From: Archilochus colubris
Taxonomy: Eukaryota; Chordata; Aves; Apodiformes; Trochilidae
Length of the DNA stretch: 64,000 nt
Direction of reading: 5' to 3'
Assembly: GCA_023079485.1 (NCBI GenBank)
Contig: CM041083.1
Span: 172,105,480 to 172,169,479 of the forward strand
Shown: in pieces, positions 1-9,200 of the stretch
How positions within the stretch are numbered: the first letter of the stretch is position 1
Layout: the number at the start of each line of letters is the position of its first letter
Translations under genes and position numbers: made by a program
Notes under the pieces: generated by a model
What the model was told of the DNA's origin: nothing
Database searches by the model: none
Seen by the model: only the letters and a program-made list of their open reading frames with translations

Positions 1-507
1 TGGTTCTCTGGTGCCAAGAGAAGCTGTGGGGTTGGCTGAAGCAATACAGACATGTGTTTTGTACTTGGAAAGACAAAAAGTAGGGGCTGGATTTATTTGC
101 TTGATTGTTTTCAGGTGAACCAGTGCTGTGGAAGCCAACAGAGGTTTATCAAAGCCATGAGCTTAGAGCAGCACTGCCATCTGGAAAGGTGAGCATAGGG
201 CTAAGTGGGAGTAAGGTTTTGTTGGGCTGAGTTGAGTGGGAGGATGGAAGTGTGACATGGCTGTGTTAGCAGAAGCCAGTGGTGTCATAATATAAGCAGA
301 GTTGCTCTTAATGGCATTGCTTGTTCTAGTTGCATTGATTGAGCAATAGTTGTATTTTACTCCTTTGAAGGATGCAGCATAGGAGAGCCCATAGTGCTGT
401 TGCCATGCTGTAAGTTTTGCTGGAGTAAAATACACAAATGTTTTCACTTATTAGATCTATTTCACTGCCACACCTTGGTAAAGAATCTTGGTTTCAATCT
501 TCACCAG
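1..507. other. Intergenic DNA, no gene seen
   Basis: This is AT-rich sequence upstream of RB1 in which I recognise no exon, RNA gene or repeat before the CR1 copy that begins near 508. In other amniotes ITM2B lies upstream of RB1, but nothing here looks like an ITM2B exon. Confidence 0.5.
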
Positions 508-1148
508 GGGCTGATCTGCTAGAAGGCAGCTCTATGGGAAAAGACCTGGTAGTCCTGGTGGGTAACAGGATGACCGTGAGCCATCAATGTGCCCTTGTGG
601 CCAAGAAGGCCAGTGGCATCCTGGGGTGCATCAGGAGTGTGGCAAGGAGGGCAAGGGAGGTGCCCTCTCCCTCTGCCCTTGTGAGACCTCATCTAGAGTA
701 CTGTGTCTAGTTCTGGCCAAGGAGCTGCTAGAGGGGGTACAGCAAAGGGCTACCAAGATGATTAGGGGAGTAGAACATCTCATAAGGAAAGGCTGAGGGA
801 TTTGGGTCTCTTCAGGATGGAGAAGACTGAAGGGGGATCTGATCAGTGCTTGTATTTAAAGGGTGGGTGTTAGGGCCAATCTTTTTTCAGTGGTGCCAAG
901 TGATAGAAGAAGCAACAGGCACAAACTTGGAATATAGGAAGTTCCATCTAAACATGAGGAGGAACTTCTTGACTTTGAGGGTAGCAGAGCACTGGAACAG
1001 GCTGCCCAGAGAGGTGGTGGAGTCTGTCTCTAGAGACATTAAAAACCCACCTGGACGCCATGCTATACAACCTGCTCTAGATGAACCTGTCCTGGCAGAG
1101 GGGTTGGACTAAATCATCTCCAGAGGTCCCTTCCAGTCCCTAGTACTC
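508..1148 (+). mobile_element. CR1 LINE fragment (3' end, sense)
   Basis: The sequence reads as the C-terminal end of a CR1 reverse transcriptase followed by the CR1 3' tail, interrupted by stops and frameshifts. Diagnostic pieces are the translated stretch with LGCIRSVARR and VRPHLEYCV, the later EHWNRLPREVVES, and the 3' stretch 'aggtcccttccag' near 1120-1134. It is 5' truncated, as most CR1 copies are. The divergence shows it is old and non-functional. The exact 5' border is uncertain by a few tens of bases. Confidence 0.85.
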
Positions 1149-4100
1149 TAAAAAAAATCCTAACAAAAATAACCCAGGACAATATTAAAGCTTGGTTTAA
1201 AAGTCTATGTTCACTATAGGCTACAGTCGCTAATTTTCAACTGGGTTTTGGGTTGCTGGTTAAAATCAGTTCCCTGAGAAACACTTCCAATAGAACATAT
1301 TCTGCCTCTTGTGAGCTTAGGAAATCTTGGAAGAGGAGGCATGGGAAACATCCTTGCTGGGGAGACTGCCAGCAGCAGGACAGGGTGTTGCCTATGCTGG
1401 TGGAGCAGTTTCTCATGCATCCAGAGGAAGCAGAAGCTGGGACTGAGCAGGACAGGAAGGGAGGGATCACAACGGGGTCATTAACGTGGCTGTGTAATTG
1501 CAAGCAAGGAGAGGACTGGTTTGTTAGTCTGTTGACTTTTATTTAATTACTGCTGGCAGTACAACCCAAATAAACTGCCCTGCAGAAGGGGCACAGCATG
1601 CCCTGCACACCCCAGGGGCAGAATGTGTCCTGAGCTCGGAGTACTTTGCTTGCTGAAGACACACGAGATGGCCCCTTCCTGACAAAGCCTGTGGGGTGAT
1701 GCAGCTCTGCATGCAAAGGCACATTCCATGCTCATGGCTGGAAACCTTCCACAAGCAAGGAAAGCTGTACCAGGAATGAGTAGGTTTTTTTTCTGATAGC
1801 ACTAGGGCCTCATCTGATAAATGTCCTCAGGGATTTTAATTTTTAGTACCCTGGTTCTCAGTGCTACCACAAATCCATGAAATAGTCACAACTCTGAAAG
1901 CCATTTTTACTTCAGAGAACACATAATGTCCTTATACAGTTATAAATAGTTTGATTTTTCTAGAGATAGATACAATGATCTGAGGAAAACAAGGGAAAAA
2001 CATGACAATGAAGTCTAAAAACTGATTGATTCAAAACCTCTCTAAGCTACTCTCAAATGGAGAGAAGTATCCATGCAATAGCCTGGGTTGAGGTTTTGCA
2101 TAGAGATGTCATATACATGCAGATGTTTCTCCATCCAGCAAACAGTCATGGTGTCCTTCCAGATCCCACTAGGAATTTGGTTAAACACTTTATATTGATA
2201 GAGATTCCTGCCTCAAACTCATCAGCTGCAGTGTCTGAGACTCCAACAGTACACTATGTAATGCTCTGAGAAAAGCAACTCACTGACGTGTGTGAATGTG
2301 GAGTGAAATACACTCTTTATTAATAATATTTATATATGTATATATATAGAGAGAAGGGCTTTGAACTGCTAGAGGAAGCAGCACCTAATAAATACCTTTC
2401 TGTTCAGAGTGGATTGAGGTTTGTCATGTTCCCCATGGACTTTATATCACTGTAGGAATATTAACTTTTAAGCTTTTTATCCTTTGTGTTTTGAACAGAG
2501 TCTTTATGTAGAATACAGTGACAATAAGGGCCAGGCTCTCCAATCAGGGGTGCAACCACCCAGCTTCTCCGCAGCACACCTATAAACTATTTCCAGCTTC
2601 CAGGGCAGCACTAATGCCAGTGCAATTGCAATGCAGCATTACAAGAGGAGGTCATGGTTGGGAGTGGAAAAGGCATTGTTTCAAACCATGGTTTTAGTGA
2701 AAAAAAGCAGGACCACCTCTTCAGCACATCTCTTGCTCCAAATGGTGCTCCAGTGTAAGTCTTGCTTAAGGCCTGGGGCCTGTAGGGCAGGAGCTGAAAG
2801 AGTTGGCTTGCAGGGAGCCAGGGTAGGTCTGCCACCACCCCACTCCTCTAAGCCCTGTGCTGGGGCTTTGAGAGGGACAGCAGTGTCCAGGTGACACTGA
2901 AGGCAGGGGACTGCTGGCTGCTTCATGGTGCAAAGGATGTCCATGCTGGGAAGGTCATGCCCCCTCCCTGGTGAATTCTGCCTGTTACAGGCAGGGAAAT
3001 GGGGTGTGATTAAGGCAAACATTTTTATAATCCATCAATTTTACAGCCTATGGGCTTCATTCAAGCAAGAATTCTGCAAATATTTAGTACTGGGAGTAAT
3101 ATCCAAAAGCTACCAATTTAGTGTGTTTAGTCACAGCTCCAGCTGATACTATTTTACTTGTAACTTAAGTGGTAGAGGTCTGTAATAATGTAGAAATAAG
3201 CAGCTAGTCTTGGTAGACCATGAGGTACATTTAAATCAGATTTCCCCATCATAAATATTTCATTTTTTATGACAACAAAATAAGGAGCAAGCTTCTACTA
3301 TATCTGAGCTGGTTTCATTTGCAATGAAAGCATGACTTCTCTTCCCACTGGCAATTACCATGAAACTATAGCAACAGTTTTAAGTTAAAAAATTACTATA
3401 ATAACTTAAGACTGTAGCAGCTAGAAACAGTGAGTCAAGACTGGCAGTGGGCAGTTTCATAGACTGCCATCTCTCTCTATGGCCTACACTTTAAGAGCAG
3501 TCATAGCAAGATGTTTAGAATAAGGATATTGCTAGGCCAGATGAGAAATTACAATTAGCACCTTATTTGATCTTGCAACGTTTCCTTCTTTTTTCTTTTT
3601 CTAGTTTTTAGTTCCCAGCAAGTGCTGCTTCTCTTTTTTTCCTTTGCCATTTTATTCCAAAAAGCCTTAAGGCCCACTTTAAAAGAAAACATTTTAAAAC
3701 ACAGGATTAAAACATTCAAATCACTGTATCTAGCAACAGGGAGAAAAAGGCACAGCAATTTACACAGTTTTACACATCCATGTGCGTTTATTTGGAAGTA
3801 CATACATACACATCATGTCTTACTGCAGTTTAAATGTAGTTACTACAGCTGAAGCTCTGGGATGGAGAATTAGAGGTTCTTGCAGCTCTGCTGCCTCCTC
3901 TCTTCTCCCACCAGCTGTAACTCAAAGCATTCTGAGCCTGTATTTTGGTTGTAGTGCTTATGGCGGGGAGCCCTAACTGCCTCATCTCATGAAAATGTGC
4001 ACAGAATTTGACTTGAGAAGGTGCTGGGCACACCAGCCATTTTAGATAAGCAGTATTCACACTGAGGCTGGTTACCAGCCCTTTAAAAGGATATTATGTT

Positions 4101-5329
4101 TGTAAGCACTAATGCACAGGAGGTTATGAGAGCAACACAAATTCCTTGCATCTCATTCAGATGATCCAGGGCCTGGCTCCCAAAGCACGCTGAGCAGCTG
4201 TGAGGGAAGCTACACAGCAGGGTGTGCTTCCTTCTTGCTGACAGCTGGGAGGGTGTCTACTGGCTCTGACCAAGTTTTCTGAGATGCTTTCCTCTCATTT
4301 TAAATTCTTACATGTTCTTAAAGTCAGTTATGAGGGAAGGCAATGGGTCTGTCTGTGGTTTAAGCTTTTTGCTTTCTTTTCAAAGGTGGTAGATTTGCCT
4401 GGTTGTCTGCAGTTCAACTGCAGGTGACACACAGCCCTACACTCTGAACCTTCCACGGGATCTGGGATCATCTTATCAGAAGTATTTTAAGTGTGCTTAG
4501 AAGCAGGGTACAGTTACTGTCAGTTTTACTAGAAGCATAATGTCTAAATCCCACAACAGTCTACAACTCAAACATTTAATTTGGTGCTTATGTACCCTGC
4601 TTTTTTGCACCAGATATCCCATTTGTTCTATATTTACTTTACTGTAGTTGATTTAATTCTAATTATGAACCAGAAAAATTGACTGTTGTTCTAAGTAACT
4701 TACTGAACATAAAGAGCTCTAACAAACCAACAGCGTGAGAATCTTAAAAACAGTGAATTTTTATTGTATACCATAGTTGTTCTCATGTTTTTTCCTTCCA
4801 CAAATGCACATCTGACAGCAATCTCATGAAAACTAGTTGATTTAGGTGAATATGTTCATATATTGAGTCCACACAAATATATATGTTTTCTAACAAGTTA
4901 TCACCTCAAAAACCTGGATTGTAACACACCAATTTGCAGCTATAATTTGCCCTCTAGGTGTGAGTGACTGCAGACAACATAGCAGATTTTTCAGCTCTCT
5001 GAACTAGGACACTGGAAGTTTGAATCTCACTGGTTTAAAATAGTGAAAACTGCTGAGGACTGGATAATTTCTTATATTAAACATAACTGTAGTGTTAAAA
5101 GCAGTATTTTTGTTCGGACTTGGATGAATGTCAGAGTAAAGGATTTGTAACTTGTGTCCCACTCTACACCTGTATAGTTAAGTGATTTTTATGTACAGGC
5201 CTATGGTTCTTCCTATGTCATAGAGAAGATGTACCCACTGCCTCCGGCTTGCTGAGTACCTGAAATGCCAGGAACACCTGGGCAAGTGTCTTTGGAGTGA
5301 CCGCAGGACACTGGAAGATATCTAATGCC
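1149..5329. other. Intergenic DNA upstream of RB1
   Basis: This is unique-looking, mostly AT-rich sequence with a short (TA)n-like patch near 2325-2350. Short open frames occur on both strands, but none has family similarity or exon-like boundaries that I recognise. No repeat, RNA gene or promoter is evident until CpG content rises near 5330. Confidence 0.5.
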
Positions 5330-5510
5330 TGGGCTACAAGCGCTCATTTTGCGAGGACGTGGCGCTGATCGCTTCGCGGAGACGCCGTTTCTGCCTCCGC
5401 CACCGGACACACCTGCTGGGGGACGCCATCGCTCCTTCCCTCCCTGCGCCCTCGCCTTCACTCCCTTCAGCTCTAAAAACGAGCCCGGGAGAACGAGAAA
5501 CGCGGCCGGC

Positions 5511-5766
5511 ACACACCGGGACGCTCCATCTGCGGCCACCGGGACGCTCCCTGCAGCCACCGGGACTCTCCCTGCACACACCAGGACGCTCCCCCTTGCA
5601 CATACCGGGACGCTCCCCCCTGTACACACCGGGGCGACCCCTGCGGACACCGGGGCGCTCCCTGTACACACCGGGACGCTCCCCCCGCACACACTTGGGC
5701 GACCCCTGCGGACACGGGGGCGATCCCCTTGCAGACACCGAGGCGATCCCTTCGGACACCGCAGCC
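5511..5766. repeat. CpG-rich minisatellite upstream of RB1
   Basis: About eleven to twelve imperfect head-to-tail copies of a 20-25 bp unit occur here. The common core is 'acaccgggacgctccc', with variants such as 'accggggcgacccctgcgg' and 'accgaggcgatccc'. Most copies keep two or more CpGs. The array ends about 245 bp upstream of the ETS/ATF/E2F core. Unit length varies through short indels, as expected for a slippage-prone or recombining minisatellite. Confidence 0.9.
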
Positions 5767-5833
5767 CCGCTCGCTACCTCAGGCAGCCACCGCCCTCGCT
5801 GCCGTTGCCGGGAGGCACGAAGTGGAGCCGCCT

Positions 5834-5872
5834 CCAATTGGCTGGCGCGGAGAAAAGAAGCGCGTTCATTGG
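5834..5872. promoter_or_regulatory. Paired inverted CCAAT boxes (NF-Y type)
   Basis: ATTGG occurs at 5837-5841 and again at 5868-5872, each followed by CTG or CTGAG. A CCAAT on the plus strand overlaps the first (5834-5838). The 31 bp spacing equals about three helical turns, which is typical of paired NF-Y sites in cell-cycle promoters. They lie roughly 180-215 bp upstream of the E2F site, so they may serve RB1 or a divergent transcript. Binding is inferred from sequence only. Confidence 0.5.
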
Positions 5873-6010
5873 CTGAGTGGCTGGAGCGGGCGGCTTCTTC
5901 TTCCGGGTTCCGAGAAGCACCCGAACCGGGCTGCGTTGCGGGGGGCGCGGTCGCTGCCCTCCCGCTCCCTCCTGCCTCACCGGGGGGTGTGGTGGAGGAG
6001 CGGCAGCCGC

Positions 6011-6060
6011 CCCCGGAAGTGACGGCAGAGCGGCTGTGGGTGACGCAGTTTTCCCGCGGT
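6011..6060 (+). promoter_or_regulatory. RB1: RB1 core promoter: ETS/GABP, ATF and E2F motifs
   Basis: CCCCGGAAGTGACG (6011-6024) contains an ETS/GABP core GGAAGT fused to an ATF-like TGACG. A second TGACG lies at 6041-6045, and an E2F site TTTTCCCGCGG at 6049-6059. The human RB1 promoter is known for the same three adjacent elements: the RBF1/GABP site, the ATF site and the E2F site used for autoregulation. No TATA box is visible. The E2F site lies about 140 bp before the start codon. The bird copy has extra DNA between the ETS site and the E2F site. Confidence 0.85.
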
Positions 6061-6196
6061 TTGAGCGGCGGGGTGGGGTGCGGGAGGGGAACGGAGCCGC
6101 AGACCGGCGTCGCCTCGTTACTGCCGCCCCCCCCCCCCTACACGGGCGCTCCCAACGGCCCGGCCCAACCGCCGCCCGTCTGCGCGCAGGGCCGCC
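6060..6196 (+). promoter_or_regulatory. RB1: Probable RB1 5' UTR / initiation region
   Basis: This GC-rich stretch between the E2F motif and the start codon contains no ATG, so no upstream ORF. It holds a canonical G-quadruplex pattern on the sense strand: G runs at 6070-6073, 6075-6078, 6082-6084 and 6086-6089. It also holds a run of 12 C at 6127-6138. The precise transcription start cannot be seen, so the boundary between promoter and 5' UTR is inferred. Confidence 0.55.
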
Positions 6197-6288
6197 ATGC
6201 CGCCCAAGCCCCAACGCAGGGCGGGCGCCGCCAGGAACCAGCGCGCCAGCCCCGACACCGGCTCCGCGCCGCTGCCCGCCGCCCCCCG
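6197..6288 (+). CDS. RB1: RB1 exon 1 (coding part)
   Basis: The start GCCGCCATGC is a strong Kozak context, and an in-frame stop lies upstream, so this Met is the natural start. The exon encodes 30 codons plus two bases and begins MPPK, as in human pRB. Donor GTAAGC follows. The human poly-Ala and poly-Pro tracts are absent, which makes the exon 45 bp shorter than the human coding part (137 nt). An SP dipeptide occurs at S18. Confidence 0.95.
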
Positions 6289-9200
6289 GTAAGCGCTGCC
6301 GCGGGACAGGGGGAGAGGGGAGGCGGCGGGAAGGATCGGCGGAATGTCTGGGGTTGCCCCGCAGCTCTGCGCCCGGTGTCCGTGCTGCGCAGATTCCCGG
6401 GCTCTTGTGAGGGGTGGGGCGGTGTCACCCCGGGGCGCCCTGCAGCAGCCCCGCTTGTTCCCTTAAAGCCCTGTGGAGCGATGTGCTGCGCGGAGTAGTG
6501 ATGGCTTCTGCTTTCCCTAGCCTGGAAGTCGGCGACGCGGACTTCGTTGTGCTCTGCGATGCTCTGAAAGCGTCGGAGAGCGTGAGGGAGAAAGCGTGGA
6601 GGACGTACGAGAGCTTATCGGCTGTGGATGGAGCTCTAGTGAGTACCTGCCGCTTGTTGTGGTGTCTGCCCTGTGCCTGCCCGGTTTGAAATACTGAATT
6701 AACTTTGCTGGACTGGGGACCAGGGACCTTGCAACCAAGGCTTGTGCAGTATGACTTCGATTTTTCCAAGTGCAGTTAGTTTGAATGTGGATGTTGCCAT
6801 AAGCCTGATGATAGAAACTGCTTTCTATATATCCCTTTTCTTTGGTTAACGTTTTTCAATAAAAGTATGGACTCGAGTTACTTTTGGTTTACTAATAAAT
6901 GACAGTAGAAAACAACGCCATGTGATCAGCAGACTCTTCAAACTCCAAGTTATTTGAAATATGTCTGAGTCAGCTCGGTGCAGGTCATTACATCACATTT
7001 CTTCCCACTGCATTCTTCTTTATGAGGCTACAGAAAGGGTCAGGGAGGACTGTTGCAGAGAAAAGGACACTTGTATGTTAAACTTTTTTTCTGATGCATA
7101 ATGTTCATCTGTATATATTTACTGTTGAGGTAGCTCTGTTCAAAGTTAGTGGGCACGGAGGAACAGAATAAAATACTCTGTCCTCTCTTTTTTTTATTCC
7201 TTCCCAGTGTATTACTGCTGTCTCAACAAGCTGACTTGGGGATTGGCTACAATACAATTCAGTCATGACTGAAGTTTTGTTATACAGACCCAAATTAGCT
7301 ATAAAAAAAATGCCTAGCTGGGCTGTTCTAGTCACATTGTGTGGGCTAGCATCTGTGTGTTTATTTTGACTTCTGCTTATTCCTCTGCAGCTGGAGCTGG
7401 CCTACCACAGCTCTGCTGTCATTAGTAATAGATTCCTCATTGTCTGTGGCTTTGAAACCACAGCATAGGTACACCAGGTCTTCATGCATCTGAGTTTCAC
7501 AACCCAGTACAGTAACAGTGAGGGAGAGAGGCTGTGTACAGCTCTTTCAGTAACTGATGCAGTTTCTGCTTGTGGATGTTTCCAGGAAGCTTTAAAGCAT
7601 CGTTGAGATCCTCTACATGAACCGAAACAGAAGTAGGTTTAGTAAGTGAAAAAAACAAGCAAGTTTTGTTATGCAAGATTCACTGACAGGAGAAATTTTC
7701 TTTTCACTGATCATTACTGGGCAGTGGCCAGATAAGACACGGGGCATTCACAACCCTTTCATCATCTGGAGATGACCTCCTTTACCTAGTCAGAAAGGGA
7801 CAATGACCAGATCTTCATGATGACATATAGCTAATAATCAAGTGCAATTGAGGCCTTTCAGTGTATAGGAAGAAGTCTACATTACATGTGGTTCAGTCCA
7901 AGGCCTTTTTCTCCAACTTTCTGATGGATCAGCAAGGTGTTGAAATGAGGAAGCTGGCAAGCATGTGCCTCCACAGGGACCTGGCAGGCACTGGAGTTGC
8001 TGCTCCTAGCAAAGATCAGTACAGGCTTTGTTTGAGTGTGAAGTCGAGCAAATAAATAACCTGGCTAATTGCTGCTTCTCTTTCCAAGTCAAGCAGTTAT
8101 CAGTGGGAGCAGGGATTCTCAGGGTGACTCTATGGTTCATGTTGCAGGGACTCAGGGAGGCACTGGAAGATGGGGGGGGGGGGAGATTTAAATGCCCACT
8201 CCTTTCTCCCTTGTGGAAGAGGTAATGTGTTGGAGGGGCTGTCCCAGGGGCTTGTCCTGCAAACACCAGTAAATGTTTTAATCAATGTGGTTCAGTGCTA
8301 GCCTGTTCAGTTTTGAACTGGAACAGAAGTGGCTGCTATGTATCTGGTCTCTCTTCTCAATCAAAAGGGAAATAGCAGGACACCACTTGAGACAAATACC
8401 TACCGGAACACTGCTGTTTAACTCAGTAGCTCGTTTGACTGGAGGAAGCTTAAATCATCAGACCACTAATGGAAATAGAGATATTATTAGATAATAAACC
8501 CACTCTCAAACCATTTACAGAGCATGAAGACATGAAACTATACTTTCTCTGGCACACTGGTCTTGTTCTTTGTGGTTGATCTCAGCATTGTGCTTGCCAA
8601 GCCTCTGGGGATGTGAAGGGGACTTGTAGTACTAACTAGGAAGCAGTGTGGCCCAGATATAGGGTACTGTGGTAACTGGCAGAAATTTAAGGTGCAGATG
8701 TGGGTTTGGACCTAGTCGGAACATGTGCTGTATAATTGTTCAATGAATATTTAGCAACAAGTGAAAACATGTATTAGTACTGTCCTTTTTGAGTCACTTA
8801 GAGTATGTGTAATCATGTGCATAGATGCTCTGCAAACCAGATAGATGCAACTTAAAAGTATTGTCACTTGCCCAAACCAGGACAAGTATAAAGCAATTAT
8901 TTTTTGTACAGACACACAAAAGAGTGATATAATGTAGTGAGCTATCAGCCTAAGTGTGCCTGCACTTGACTTAGACACTTTAGTGAGAAACTTTGCTGAT
9001 CAGTCAGGATGAGAAAGGTTGGCATTTGCTGTTCCTTAGAATCCTCTGTACCAACCTCTGAATCCTCTGAATCCTCTGTACCAACACCTGCTGAAACAAC
9101 CAGCATCACCAAAACTGGCTGACTCATTGCTTTTTTTTCTGCAGGATGTCATACTTTTCCACACTGATATTTTTTAACTTCTGAATCTTTGAGGTACTAA

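Larger units (their letters stand above)
5330..6480. promoter_or_regulatory. RB1: RB1 CpG island
   Basis: GC and CpG density rise sharply near 5330 and fall again after about 6480, in contrast to CpG-poor DNA on both sides. The island covers the minisatellite, the promoter core, exon 1, intron 1 and the 5' flank of exon 2. A CpG island over exon 1 is the known arrangement of mammalian RB1. Long open frames on both strands here come from high GC content and tandem repetition, not from extra genes. Confidence 0.85.

Noticed and set aside
5213..6498. Several long open frames (up to 379 codons) on both strands of the CpG island
   Set aside because: They consist of minisatellite units or GC-rich filler, overlap each other in all frames, and conflict with the clear RB1 exon 1 frame.
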